Part shown: positions 38,701 through 46,546 of the stretch, one piece after another
How the letters are laid out: every line of letters starts with the position of its first letter
Numbering within the stretch: the first letter of the stretch is position 1
Assembly (NCBI GenBank): GCA_023079485.1
Contig: CM041084.1
Span: 20,054,609-20,118,608 of the forward strand
DNA length: 64,000 nt
Direction of reading: 5' to 3'
Source of the DNA: Archilochus colubris
Lineage: Eukaryota; Chordata; Aves; Apodiformes; Trochilidae
Translations under genes and position numbers: made by a program
Notes under the pieces: generated by a model
The model's input: the letters and a program-made list of their open reading frames with translations, nothing else
Told to the model about the DNA's origin: nothing
The model's database searches: none

Positions 38701-41037
38701 GTACGTGGTCATACCAAGTAATAGCATGGAAGCAGATAATCTTTAAGGTCCCTTCCAGCCCCAGCCATCCTATGATTCTACGAATAGCAACAATACTTAT
38801 TTAAATACTGCACAAACATCACTCCTACAAATTGCTCAGACATATTTTGAAACATACATTTCTTCCCACTGCTACTCTACAAGTAGAATTCCCATTCTCT
38901 CCTGTTATTACATCATAGGTTTTTGTAATTTTATTTTGTTTGACAGAATTGCACTCTCCAAGTTATGTAGAAATGTACAGAGTCATATTTGCCTTGTATT
39001 TCTACTGCTTATTTTTAGTCAGCTCTGCCACTAATGTCACTGTAAGTAAAGGGTTGCTGCATGACAAGCAATCAGTAGAATGTTTTGTAATTAGGGCCAG
39101 CCAAGTTACCTATAAATTCAATTTAATTTTCAGTACTTACCCTCATAGCGCTGGGAGCACACACTGTCTGCAGTTCTGTAGATTTTCCACCTGCTCCCTT
39201 TGCCCGACGATTTGGACAACCTGATTTTCTTCCCCTTTCCTTTGCCATAGTTGAAAAATAAATCTTTGCCATGGGTTGCAAGCATCTCATCTTGACATTC
39301 CCACCACTGGAGCTCATTCGTCCTGTTACAGGATTCCAACGTGATGGCAGCCTCCTCGGTCTTGGTGAGCACTCCCAGGCACAGCTTGAGTGCCACGCTC
39401 AGGAGCTGAGTGGCAGAGACCCACTGGAACTTTTGAAACTCATTGTGCTCATCACAGGTGGTAGTCACAACTGAGCTGGAGTTCTGAGCTTGGGCACAGA
39501 GCTTGCTGTCTTCATTATAGATTGAAAATATGCTGCTATCTACAAATTAAAATGAGAATGCAGACATCTGAGGAGAGACTGGTTATAAGTCACTTGCTTG
39601 CTATTTGACAGCCTGCTACAACAAAAATACTGAACACATGGAGTCCATAGAGGAAGGAATCAAGGGAGGTTAATCATCATCAAGAATAATCATCAAAATG
39701 TGCTTAATATGCAAGCAACACAGAAGATGAAAATACAGCTCTTCAAGCGAAATTGCTCTGCTTCACATCCTTTCTTCAAGAACACAGTTCTCAAAATGGC
39801 ATTAAAAATGACCTTTATTAAATTCCATGAATTCTTCAAAGTTCCACCACCACAGAGCATATTAAACAGTCTTTAATTTTGCAGGTAAAAGGACTTCTTG
39901 CTTTAAAGTAATTAAAAAATTCCTTTCATACTCAAAATTCAAGATTTTTTTTTTTTTAACCCAGAGTGAAATTATTGTTTTCAGCTCATCAGGCAAGGGG
40001 TTCTTCACTTTTGGTTTATTATTTTGGAAATATTTGGCCACTGTGCAAAAAGTCATTTCTTCAGAGCTCAATTTGTGAATTTCTCAGGAGGGAAGCTACA
40101 ACTTGCAGCATCATCACTTCAGTTGTGAGCACAGCTAAGCTAACTGAGTGTCGTAAGTGCCATTAATAGCTACAATTTAAATAGAAATGCGAGACACTGA
40201 AAAACAGGGCTATGTTTCTTAAGACCAGATGCAGACCTGAACAAGCCAGATGGCATTTCCAATGGCATGGTTCTCCTGCTGCAGTGGTTCTTGAGAAGGT
40301 TAGCAGAGGATGATTAGAACTAGCATAGTCTCACTTAAAAATGTGTAAAGGAGAAATTCTCCTGTAGTCGATTAGCTCAGCCTTGGCTGGTCCCTGGTGC
40401 AATTCAAGTGATAGTAGTAGATCCCCCCACCCCAGTTCTCTATCTGGGAGCTCCCAATGGGAAAGACCTGTGGACACAACATAATTTATTTTCCTCGCAG
40501 CAGTAGAAACATCTGAATTCTAACAGGCAGCAGCTTTTAAGGTCCTTCCTAAAGCCATCAGCTTGGAAAGAGGATTCCACTATGCAGCGATCAGTGTGCC
40601 ATAGTCTATACGAGTTAAGTAACTCAAAGCACACATCTACCAGTGTTTCTGTGCATGCTGAGAGGACACTGCCCTGTACATCTGAGTTGTACTAACCTCC
40701 AATGGAGTAATTTTAGATCACCTTCTGTCTGCATTCAGGCCAATTTTCAAGAATCAGCACTGTCTAGGTTATACCTGTTAGCATATTTCTTCCACTCACA
40801 CAGCACCTTGAAAAATGCATCAAGGAAACAGAATGCCTATACCAATACCACCAGATTTAAGAGTTGAACAAAAGTGTTTCAAATAGCATGCTGGGACTGG
40901 ACATAAACTTCAAGAAAGACATCAGGAAAGTTTGAGAAAGAACTTGCAAATCCCCATGAAGGGGAAAAAGACTTACCAGACATTGGAAGAGATGTACTAA
41001 AGGAATAGAGAAAAACCAGGAGCAAGTAGACAGCCAT
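11478..41037 (-). CDS. MRC1L: Gene A: macrophage mannose receptor 1-like, complete, 30 exons, 1445 aa
   Basis: Type I membrane endocytic lectin of macrophage/dendritic lineage in known family members, which clears and delivers mannosylated glycoproteins and microbes. Exons, 5' to 3': 41037-40977, 39539-39141, 38042-37869, 36969-36805, 36522-36406, 35587-35444, 34156-33974, 33791-33637, 32770-32657, 31962-31847, 31080-30932, 30518-30319, 29943-29822, 29126-29039, 28327-28183, 27739-27704, 27618-27449, 26689-26622, 24925-24825, 23524-23382, 21987-21873, 20673-20528, 19179-19077, 18273-18041, 16536-16371, 15214-15062, 14824-14708, 14197-14030, 12185-12144, 11722-11478. All have AG/GT borders; lengths sum to 4338 nt with no frame break or stop. 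Human MRC1 is about 1456 aa in the same domain order, so the gene looks functional. Which avian paralogue it is cannot be told here. CTLD8 and tail are clearly more diverged from mammalian MRC1 than those of gene B. Confidence 0.93.
12144..12185 (-). CDS. MRC1L: Gene A exon 29: membrane-proximal stalk
   Basis: A 42-nt exon (residues 1351-1364) reading IPEVEPTHDSPVNK, phase 1-1. Human has AKPTHELLTT at this place, supporting the call. The gene B counterpart (47233-47286) is longer and repetitive. Confidence 0.85.
12300..12735 (-). mobile_element. CR1 LINE fragment in gene A intron 28
   Basis: Begins CATAGAACAGTTTGGGTTGG and continues about 430 bp through CAGTGCCTCACCACCCTCAC and TCCTCTGGACCTGC, typical CR1 3' region in minus orientation. 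The longest CR1 copy in the window. Confidence 0.9.
14030..14197 (-). CDS. MRC1L: Gene A exon 28: CTLD8 end
   Basis: Residues 1295-1350: GEWLWTDRSAVEFVNWEEGE, DEHCVDMDISSGTWRNYYCS, QNFICKIPK. The SSYKGY segment of mammals and gene B is replaced by SVDQNF, one of several changes showing that CTLD8 of gene A has drifted. Phase 1-1. Confidence 0.92.
14708..14824 (-). CDS. MRC1L: Gene A exon 27: CTLD8, middle part
   Basis: Residues 1256-1294: GASLVSIEDSAELNFLLFY, LAPLATDFRKFWIGFFKNVD. Same length (117 nt) and phase as gene B exon 50868-50984. Confidence 0.92.
15062..15214 (-). CDS. MRC1L: Gene A exon 26: CTLD8, first part
   Basis: Residues 1205-1255: SEPPQLPGKCPEPKRGRNW, IPFRGHCYYVHTTSEESW, PDASMMCIQMG. 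EPPQLPG is a strongly conserved linker of MRC1. Phase 1-1. Confidence 0.92.
16143..16315. mobile_element. Foldback element made of two opposed LTR starts
   Basis: 173 bp in gene A intron 25. The first 45 bp (16143-16187) and last 45 bp (16271-16315) are perfect reverse complements. On the minus strand, 16315 down to 16188 matches the first ~128 bp of the LTR at 7385, up to its AATAAA box; 16143-16187 is a second, opposite copy of the LTR start. GTTATG occurs on both sides (16137-16142, 16316-16321), a 6-bp target duplication. Confidence 0.85.
16371..16536 (-). CDS. MRC1L: Gene A exon 25: CTLD7, second part
   Basis: Residues 1150-1204: THGHYMWSDRRRSRYHNWAS, GEPNKNTGCVYIDLDGFWKT, SCNETFLSLCKQSD. 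It contains an EPN triplet, but WND is replaced by WKT, so the calcium site is incomplete, as in mammals. An LTR-derived foldback element begins 56 nt past the donor. Confidence 0.92.
18041..18273 (-). CDS. MRC1L: Gene A exon 24: CTLD7, first part
   Basis: Residues 1072-1149: GDDRYAVINYKMSWEEAQKN, CRDQFAELASVLDPYAESYL, GEPAWIGLNSKT. It includes the linker and half of CTLD7. Phase 1-0, 233 nt; gene B has 230 nt. Confidence 0.92.
19077..19179 (-). CDS. MRC1L: Gene A exon 23: CTLD6 end
   Basis: Residues 1038-1071: DDCVFMMKNPIEQAGKWKDV, ECKASKSYLCQKNS. The terminal CTLD cysteines are present. Phase 0-1. Confidence 0.9.
20528..20673 (-). CDS. MRC1L: Gene A exon 22: CTLD6, middle part (shortened)
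   Basis: Residues 989-1037: ATDAWIGLNDINEEHTYLW, TDGSPVYYTNWAKGSRSFYK. It is 24 nt (8 codons) shorter than the gene B exon 57639-57808 and than human, losing most of the loop after NWAKG. The reading frame is kept. Phase 1-0. Confidence 0.92.
21361..21513 (-). other. Unassigned 50-codon open frame with hydrophobic C-end, gene A intron 21
   Basis: A GC-rich island in an AT-rich intron codes MYLAAEPNVRGVSEGHILWQ, then QKAPMPESQLAPVPLV and ends in a Leu-rich stretch (LLDLSLLVLLLSML) and TAA. The end looks like a tail anchor or GPI-attachment signal. An AATAAA lies downstream on the same strand (21074-21069), followed by an A/G-rich stretch. It could be a decayed insertion, an alternative last exon or chance. 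I do not recognise it. Confidence 0.25.
21873..21987 (-). CDS. MRC1L: Gene A exon 21: CTLD6, first part
   Basis: Residues 951-988: CFKIFGLNENDTLTWHAARN, NCINFGGNLATISKKEMQ. Phase 0-1, 115 nt, same length as the gene B exon at 59641-59755. Confidence 0.92.
23382..23524 (-). CDS. MRC1L: Gene A exon 20: CTLD5 WND, linker, CTLD6 start
   Basis: Residues 903-950: GTWNDLNCGSVELFICER, then an N-glycosylation sequon NNT in the linker, VAPTSPPPKGGC and EDWFLFDNK. WND (905-907) completes the CTLD5 calcium site. Phase 1-0. Confidence 0.92.
24612..24702. repeat. AT-rich low-complexity stretch in gene A intron 19
   Basis: Interleaved ATTAAATGAATATTAATAAA-like units over about 90 bp. Confidence 0.7.
24825..24925 (-). 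CDS. MRC1L: Gene A exon 19: CTLD5 EPN site
   Basis: Residues 869-902: WMDGTPVNYVAWAPNEPNFA, NNDENCVVMYTQTG. The EPN motif (Glu885-Asn887) and Glu893 keep the calcium/sugar geometry. In mammals CTLD5 works with CTLD4 to bind multivalent mannose ligands. Phase 2-1. Confidence 0.93.
25018..25106. repeat. A-rich (AAAAC)n and AAACCC repeat
   Basis: AAAACAAAACAAAACAAAAA followed by CCCCCCAAAAAACCCAAAAC-like sequence, in gene A intron 18. Simple repeat, no sign of a mobile element border. Confidence 0.7.
26541..26595 (-). mobile_element. Degenerate CR1 3' end in gene A intron 18
   Basis: GTAGAATGATTTGGGTTTGA followed by an AACGTTAGAGATCA stretch resembles a decayed CR1 terminus. Short and diverged, hence modest confidence. 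Confidence 0.5.
26622..26689 (-). CDS. MRC1L: Gene A exon 18: CTLD5, second part
   Basis: Residues 847-869: TFYKDWGNNFYIGLSVSLDK, TFR. 68 nt, phase 0-2, same length as the gene B exon at 62346-62413. Confidence 0.9.
26864..26914. repeat. (AAAC)n simple repeat
   Basis: AACAAACAAACAAACAAC-type repeat ending in A8CCCC, gene A intron 17. Confidence 0.75.
27449..27618 (-). CDS. MRC1L: Gene A exon 17: CTLD5, first part
   Basis: Residues 790-846: ISEDDWIIYNHKEYYFSRER, MEKARDFCKKSGGDLAVIES, SEKNFLWKY. Near-identical layout to mammalian CTLD5. Phase 1-0. Confidence 0.93.
27704..27739 (-). CDS. MRC1L: Gene A exon 16: linker between CTLD4 and CTLD5
   Basis: A 36-nt exon (residues 778-789) reading GASLKPEPTSTF, phase 1-1. 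The human linker has PKPEPTPAP here, and gene B has the matching exon at 63142-63183. Too short to be found by length alone; accepted because of borders, phase and the KPEPT match. Confidence 0.88.
28183..28327 (-). CDS. MRC1L: Gene A exon 15: CTLD4 sugar-binding site
   Basis: Residues 730-777. It carries EPNNYGGNEKCG and RWNDLFC. The five calcium ligands that hold mannose, fucose and GlcNAc in mammalian CTLD4 are all present at the same spacing: Glu739, Asn741, Glu747, Asn761 and Asp762. EPN is the mannose-type signature. Mammalian CTLD4 is the only domain with measurable sugar binding on its own, so this copy should bind mannose. Confidence 0.93.
29039..29126 (-). CDS. MRC1L: Gene A exon 14: CTLD4, middle part
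   Basis: Residues 700-729: DRDYHHKYLWMGLSALDSDK, GFVWSDGSP. The WMGL core strand is intact. 88 nt, phase 2-0. Confidence 0.92.
29822..29943 (-). CDS. MRC1L: Gene A exon 13: CTLD4, first part
   Basis: Residues 660-700: IFQEGREKMQTWFGARDFC, RAIGGDLACVHSEEEQNLIAG. Same position and phase (0 to 2) as the corresponding CTLD4 exon of the family. Confidence 0.92.
30319..30518 (-). CDS. MRC1L: Gene A exon 12: CTLD3 end, proline linker, CTLD4 start
   Basis: Residues 593-659: GRQSGCVAMITGTSAGLW, DILNCEETNMFVCK, then a Pro/Thr linker VTPPPPPVTTPLP and the start of CTLD4 (CPEGW...FCFK). The acceptor (TTTCATGAAG|GA) has a poor pyrimidine tract, but it is the only nearby AG that keeps the family frame. 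Donor AAA|GTAGGT, phase 0. Confidence 0.88.
30932..31080 (-). CDS. MRC1L: Gene A exon 11: CTLD3, middle part
   Basis: Residues 543-592: YEQAFLTSVIGFNPAKYFW, IGLSDTEEQGTFKWASGD, FTHWNAGMPG. Matches mammalian CTLD3, which also has MPG instead of EPN. Ends in phase 1. Confidence 0.92.
31847..31962 (-). CDS. MRC1L: Gene A exon 10: CTLD3, first part
   Basis: Residues 505-543: GWVKHGFYCYSVAQLPATF, SEAKRICEENKGYLTTVRDR. Ends in phase 2, with the split Arg codon completed by exon 11. Confidence 0.92.
32657..32770 (-). CDS. MRC1L: Gene A exon 9: CTLD2 end and acidic linker
   Basis: Residues 467-504: DGSWADSTCDTKLGYICKRK, then SAEESEDAAV and YPGCQK leading into CTLD3. Phase 0-0, 114 nt. Confidence 0.9.
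33519..33560. repeat. Polypyrimidine tract in gene A intron 8
   Basis: A run of more than 15 T followed by CCTTCCTTTTCTTTTTC. Minus strand is purine-rich. No gene evidence. Confidence 0.7.
33637..33791 (-). CDS. MRC1L: Gene A exon 8: CTLD2, middle part
   Basis: Residues 415-466: DDELWIGLNDFRVQLYFEW, SDGTPVTFTKWHHGEP, DCIVMKGE. Closely follows mammalian CTLD2. GEP is followed by AHTQ rather than an Asn-containing EPN site, so this domain is structural rather than sugar-binding. Ends in phase 0. Confidence 0.92.
33974..34156 (-). CDS. MRC1L: Gene A exon 7: CTLD2, first part
   Basis: Residues 354-414: FKCSRGWVAYSGHCYRIYR, WKAAQSSCRKEDGELASIHN, SFAVSQLGY. Classic start of a long-form CTLD. Phase 1-1; only 182 nt of intron separate it from exon 8. 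Confidence 0.92.
35444..35587 (-). CDS. MRC1L: Gene A exon 6: CTLD1 end and linker
   Basis: Residues 306-353: GSPSVESGKICGTFQGRNGKW..., VCDRKLGYICQK, then a Ser/Thr-rich linker (SSADSSTITS). The last two CTLD cysteines are in place. Phase 1-1, 144 nt. Confidence 0.92.
36406..36522 (-). CDS. MRC1L: Gene A exon 5: CTLD1, middle part
   Basis: Residues 267-305, with LWTGLFSALDSGWQWIGG and FRYLNWAPG. The WIGL-type core strand is present as LWTGL. No EPN motif follows, as in mammalian CTLD1, so no calcium-dependent sugar binding is expected. Phase 1-1, 117 nt. Confidence 0.92.
36805..36969 (-). CDS. MRC1L: Gene A exon 4: CTLD1, first part
   Basis: Residues 212-266, with HYQINSESLLTWHQARKSC and AELLTVTDLHEEMYL, the first half of a long-form C-type lectin-like fold. 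Phase 1-1, 165 nt. It follows the type II domain directly, as in the whole family. Confidence 0.92.
37869..38042 (-). CDS. MRC1L: Gene A exon 3: fibronectin type II domain
   Basis: Residues 154-211. It shows the type II pattern NAFGAPCVFPFKLNGKWY, then AEC, FWCAT and GICPL, with four cysteines spaced as in the family. In mammalian MRC1 this domain binds collagen IV and gelatin, and the aromatic residues used for this are present. The exon is 174 nt in phase 1-1, so it could be skipped without frameshift. Confidence 0.92.
38735..38787 (+). mobile_element. CR1 3' end, plus orientation, in gene A intron 2
   Basis: TTTAAGGTCCCTTCCAGCCC followed by CATCCTATGATTCTACGA is a CR1 terminus in the opposite direction to the other copies. 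Only the last ~50 bp are clear. Confidence 0.75.
39141..39539 (-). CDS. MRC1L: Gene A exon 2: ricin-type cysteine-rich domain
   Basis: Residues about 21-153, beginning with IYNEDSKLC and including SVALKLCLG, WWEC, GKDLFFNYG and SRWKIY, all family hallmarks of the MRC1 N-terminal beta-trefoil. In mammals this domain binds sulfated GalNAc/Gal on pituitary hormones and on lymphoid cells. The tryptophan that stacks on the sulfated sugar in the mouse structure (Trp117 of the mature protein) aligns with Gly135 here (SGKGSRW instead of SGLWSRW), so that binding is doubtful. Other cysteines are retained. The exon is more GC-rich than its surroundings. Confidence 0.92.
40977..41037 (-). CDS. MRC1L: Gene A exon 1: start codon and signal peptide
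   Basis: Codes for MAVYLLLVFLYSFSTSLPMS and one base of the next codon (phase 1 donor, G|GTAAGT). The hydrophobic core and small residues at the end fit a secretory signal peptide; an exon 1 that ends in phase 1 is also the pattern in mammalian MRC1. The ATG lies in GGCCATGG, a good Kozak context. No in-frame alternative start was needed. Confidence 0.85.
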
Positions 41038-41420
41038 GGCCAAATGTCCTTCTCCCTTTCACCTCAAACTGATGCTGAAGACCAAATCTGTGCCTTGAAG
41101 AAGAGCCTTCTGCGCTGAACCAGATTAACAAATCCTTTTCAGTTTTTAAGACCCAACAGATACAGGGAAGTCCTTGGCAAATAAGGAACTGCATCATGTC
41201 ACATGAGTAATTTTGAAATAAAACATTAATGAATAAAGATAGCTTTCTAAGCTAGTTTCTCTACTTGATAAAATTTTTCTCTTCCATGGAAATATGAGAT
41301 CTCAGAGGTATTAGTGAGGATTTTTGGAAACATACTTTACAATTCAGATTCACTGTTTTTACAAGGAAGGTGAAATTAATATCTCTACCAGAAATAAAAG
41401 GAAAAGGTAAAAAAGTAGAG
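41038..41420 (-). promoter_or_regulatory. Presumed promoter and 5' UTR region of gene A
   Basis: Sequence directly upstream of the gene A start codon. I see no convincing TATA box at a fixed distance and no CpG cluster. A PU.1-type purine motif (AGAGGAAG) lies at about 41417 on the plus strand; PU.1 is known to act on mammalian MRC1, but the match is short. The call rests on position only. Confidence 0.25.
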
Positions 41421-42888
41421 GAAGAAATGTCTGCACCAATACATTATGAAAAAAATTATAGTGCAGTTCCGTACTGTGAAATATTTCCTGAGACACCATA
41501 CAGTTCAATAACTATGTACTTGGAATCAGAAATATCTGAATTTCCCATTTTTGCAGTTCCCCAGAAAATAAAAAAGCTGTAGAAAGTAGGATCCGTGTTC
41601 TTCAGGAGGCACCTGCCTCTCCTTTTCCTCACTCCTGACTACATGCAGAAGCAATATAACTGACAGCAACCACTGAAGACAATCTGGAGAGAAACCATAC
41701 AATGCACATTTTTTAGACATTCTGAAAAAAAATCTGATTTTACTTTGAAAGACCTCTCTCTTTTATGACAGGTAAAAGAAACAGAAATACATAGAGGCAG
41801 GAAAGTTTACATCCCTTTTTCATACGCCCTTTGAAAAATCTGTTTCCATATGTTCAGGAGAGGCTGCTTTGGGATAACTTACCCAATATGGTATTTGCAG
41901 CAAATCTTTCCCTGTTAATTGCTGCTGTTGTAGCCAATGAAACCCTAGATACTATATGTAGGTGTGGGATCCTGCTTCTGTAGTTCCAACTCAAATACAA
42001 ATGGACCATTCACTAGGTCACAGTACAAAAGGAGCTAGAGCAGAAAAAGTATTACAACAGTGAAAGAAAATAGTGGGAGCTAAAGGACAGCAGATCCAGC
42101 TAGACCAAGAATATGGAAAGAATGGGAATCTGAGAACACTGAAACCTGAGGAAGTAGGAGAAAAAAGAGAGGGCTACATGGTCAGTTACTCAGTGAATTA
42201 TGACACATGTAAAGGTGGCTGCATGGTGTCTGGAATAAACCATTCTGGTATTTCCCAACATGGGAATGCTGAACTCTGAAACATCAGCTTTCCATCTTGC
42301 CTTACTTCCTCGTTCAGGAGCTCCAGGTGTGCAGATGGAAAAAATAGACATTTATTATTTAGGCAGGAGAAATGCAGTACCCTGTGGTTCTGCTGTATAC
42401 AATATCTGAGCATCACCAAAGCTATGGGGATGCAACAAGTACAATTGCAACAGAGAATAAGAAACTATCCATGTTCTAAAGAAAGCTCAGTGTTTAGTGA
42501 AGGACTGTTATCCCCCGAGAGAGGCTGAAAAAGTGTAAAGCATTATAAAGACTGCTTCACCTCAGTGTCTGTAGATTTGTCTGAGCAGACACCTCCACAG
42601 CGCACTAACTGGGAAAGAGAAAGGAAATTGCAAAGATGAACTCCAGCATCTTCCACTTTGCAAGGCACAGCCTGAAATTTTGGAAGTGGGGAGGAAGAAA
42701 GGCTGCTGGCTTTGTGTTGAGTCAGCATTGTTCCTTTGGTGATCTCTTCTCCCGGGCAGGAAGTTACACTGGCAGTGTGCAAATTCACCACCTTTTCTCT
42801 GAAGTCTGAACTCTTCTGGAGAAAAGGGGAAATGAAAGTTAAGCACGAGGGTATCAAGAAACATAGCAATGTGCAAAGCCTTTACATG

Positions 42889-42931
42889 ATAAACCTTTAC
42901 ATGATACCAAACCTTTACATGATACCAAATA
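42889..42931. repeat. Short tandem repeat, CCTTTACATGATA unit
   Basis: Three copies of CCTTTACATGATA separated by 3-4 bases. Intergenic; no function seen. Confidence 0.75.
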
Positions 42932-43207
42932 TTGCCATCAAGCCATTTCTCAGCTATCAACAGAAATGCATGGGTAAGTCCATGAAGGTTCAACCAGATG
43001 CTTCCAAACAGAAGTTAAATAATTCATTCTCAATAAGTTCTCATTAAGCTTTGGTATTAAAATTTGAAAGCAGTTTTGTGATCTTTTAGCTGCTAATACT
43101 CAATATTTTAGTGCAGAATCCCACATATATGGAACAATCACAGCTTTCAAACTAAAACTCTTTCAAACAAAACTAAACTCTGAATCTCAGTAGAAGCACT
43201 GTAGCCT

Positions 43208-43272
43208 AAAAAAAAAACAACCAAAAAACAAACAAACAAACAAACAAAACCCAACACCAGATAAAAAAAAAG
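43208..43272. repeat. A-rich (AAAC)n repeat
   Basis: AACAAACAAACAAACAAAC repeat and A-runs, intergenic. Confidence 0.7.
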
Positions 43273-43862
43273 AGAGTGAACAACCTTTTTTTGGCAGGTT
43301 CAAAACATACTGAAAGAGCAACAGAAGGCTCTCACACAGTACTTTCATGCTACATAATCAACTTATTCTTTTCTCTCATTTATCTAAACAGCCAAGATCA
43401 AACATAAGAAATCGTGGCAGAAAGAGAGGATTATTAGTGATCAGTTAAAATTTTTCTTTGCTTTTGCATCCATTATTTGTGTCTTATCTTTCTTATCGAG
43501 AAATTATTTCTCTTGTTTTACAGCAAGAATATTGCAGTAGTGGCATCTATTCAGGAGGCAAAATTAGAGATTACAAGAGCAATAAGGAGCTTTTAAGGCA
43601 ACTGACCAAACCCAAGCAGAGTAGTAGCTGGTAGTAGAGAATGACTGAAAGAATTTGTGATAGATCAGAATACATTAAGTAATAAATTAATTATATTGCA
43701 TCTGTATGATTATGAATTACCAATTTGTAAGCTGCTGTCTCAATTTTATGATCAGTTTTATCACACTATGATCAAAGGAATGATGATGTTAAAAAACTGG
43801 AAATAAAGTCCGTATTCAGATAGTCTAATAAATGAGTTAGCATCACTGAATGTCACTAGCTA

Positions 43863-43935
43863 GGGGAAAAAAAAAAAAAGACAAAACCCAAAAAAACCCC
43901 CAAAGCAAATGCCAAACAACCCAAAACCAAGCAAC
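43863..43935. repeat. A/C-rich low-complexity stretch
   Basis: A13 followed by repeated AAAACCC and CCAAAC units, intergenic. Confidence 0.65.
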
Positions 43936-44140
43936 AAAGAAATGGACATAAAAAGGAAAAAAACAATATATCTTGTTTTTTATAATTGCAAGTGCTCATA
44001 AAAGCCTTCCAATTAATCTTATTTAAATGAGATATTTAATGTGTTCAGGGTCGTTAATTTCTCTACATTCTATTCAAAATGAGACTGTGTATGAAGTATC
44101 AATGCTGATATTCAGCTTACTACAAGGAACTGTGATGATT

Positions 44141-44395
44141 TAGAATCATAGAACGTTAGAGGTTGGAAAGGACCACTAGAGGTCATCTGGTCCAACCCCT
44201 CTGCCGAAGCAGGATCACATTCAGGATCTCCAGAGGAGACTCCATAACCTCTCTGGGCAGCCCATTCCAGTGCTCCATCACTCTCACAGTAAAGTATTTT
44301 CTCCTCATGCTGAAGTAGAGTGTCCCATGTTCTAGCTTATACCCATAAATCCTTGTCCTATTACTGGGCACCACTAGAAAAGGACTGACAGTTCC
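44141..44395 (-). mobile_element. CR1 LINE, 3' fragment
   Basis: TAGAATCATAGAACGTTAGA, GGTTGGAAAGGACC and the CTCTGGGCAGCCCATTCCAG block identify CR1 in minus orientation, in the gap between genes B and A. Confidence 0.9.
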
Positions 44396-46546
44396 TATGT
44401 TGTAAATGCCACTGCTTCCATACTTGCCTCTTTTAGTGAGAAACTTTTTTCAATTCCATTGTATTGCAATAGGAGGGAGAGAAAATCATGCAGCTTAGAT
44501 TTCCTCCTGTTCTGAAAATAAAGTCTTTTTCACTCACATTCTTTCTAATATGAGCAGGCCAAGTAGATCCATATTCCGAGTAGAGCTGCTGATTTGGAAC
44601 CTGTTTTATTTTCTGTTTTACCTTTTTGAACAGTAGAGTATAAGAGATACAGCATTTCACAGAAGCAGCAGCTACCGTCAGCTATTTGCCAGCGTGGCAT
44701 TTTTAACTCTCTTCTACTCAAAAATGATACTGTATTTCAGGCAGTTTAAATGGGTCAATGAGTTCAGAACTGTCCAGGCTGCAACAGACAGGTTCCCCAC
44801 TTGACACTCTTTAGCTGCTGGAGAGTATGGCAAAGCAGCAGAAATGATACATCCCCTCAATCTTTATTTCCTTTCCAACCGTGCATTTGCAGATATATGT
44901 GGCAAAATGTTATCTTGAACCATTCAGTGTGCAGACACTGCCATGAGATTGTGCAGATACTCAGAAAAGTACTGAACTTCTTTTGCCAAGAGAACGCTCC
45001 TCTTTGTTGGTTGCACAACAGCCAATACAGTGATGTAGGGATTCCAGTCAAGGCTTTTGGACCTTTCACTGTTCCTTTCACACACCTTTCTAGCTGGCAC
45101 CACTTCTCCATATGATTGAAACAATGTCACGCTTAACATCATAAACCTGTCAGTCCAGAGGCTTCTGGTACATAAGCCACACCAGATGGCATGAAGAACC
45201 ATGAGAGGTACTACTGGAAAAGATATGCTCAAACAACCATGCTTTGAAAATGGAAACAGCAGTGGGCTGCTGAAAAGATGTAAGGAAATGACTAAAAGAA
45301 AGGCAGCAGTACCTGAGGAGAAAAGGAATTCCGAGACACATTTCCCCATTTTATCTACATGCATATGTAATTTAAGATTTTTACTGAATCACTCAGCTGG
45401 CATTTTTGTCTCAGTTTTAAGCAATCCCTGGACAGATTCAGGAAAATATGGTCAATATATTACTTGATCAGAACTTTGGATGGATGTCTCCATGATTGTA
45501 TCACCTCCTTTTTAATTTTATCATGTTACAAAGTCTTACATAGAGGAGTATAAAACTAAAAACTATTTTAAAAATCAAAGCTAGTTACTGTTTATTTCAC
45601 AGAATAAAATCTGAAATCACAAAACCAAACCTTCCAAACCTTTGAACATGAGTGAGGAATCATGCATGTTTTACATTTTACAAGATTTACAAAAATTAGG
45701 AATATGAACTCCACATTATGGTAACTGATATAGACATTTTAGGAAGGAAATAAAACCACTGGTAACTAATACATTGGTAAAGCTAAATTATTCTTGACTA
45801 CCAGCACACAAAGCACAATACCAGTATGTGATCACCTTAACAGCTACCCAGTACTCCTATAAACCTTCCAAACAAGTACGGGTAGTGTTTCTCTCCCTCC
45901 TCAGCAACTGCTGTCCTGATAAGGACATTTTGCCCGATCTTACCACCTCTTACAGACAAACCAACTTGTGGCCAACCAGAACACTGGCCATTAACACCAA
46001 ATACACTCCAGAAGTCTGCCCCAAGATTTCACCTGATTAAATCATAGAATACATGAACTACAAGAACTTCATAGTTGTTTCTCTGTGTTGCATGAACTTG
46101 TGGGAATTGAAATTTTATCATAAAATATGTTTTTCCCAAGTGATTTAAAGTGGATGCACCTAAATACAGACTTGCCATTTATCAATTACCCTAGGAAAGG
46201 GACTTGCTTGAAAGATGGTGGAATTAGAGAGACATTTGCTTAATAGCTTTTAGAATCTGCGTACTGGCATTGTTTGACATCTCAAGTAGATCTGTCTACA
46301 TTTTACTTCCTTTATTGCATCCATTTCTATTGTTCCATTTAGTACTTAGTCAATATTATCTCTTTTCTTAAGATCCACACTCATTGTGGGTCAGCAAATC
46401 CTGAGATCTGAAATTTTACACATTATACAATGGTTAAAAAATAAAGTAACTGCTGTATGTAACATTAAACACACACCAAAACTGACTACTACAGTATTTG
46501 CACATGAGAAAATAGATTCTGCTTAATTCTAAATGCATAATTTTAT

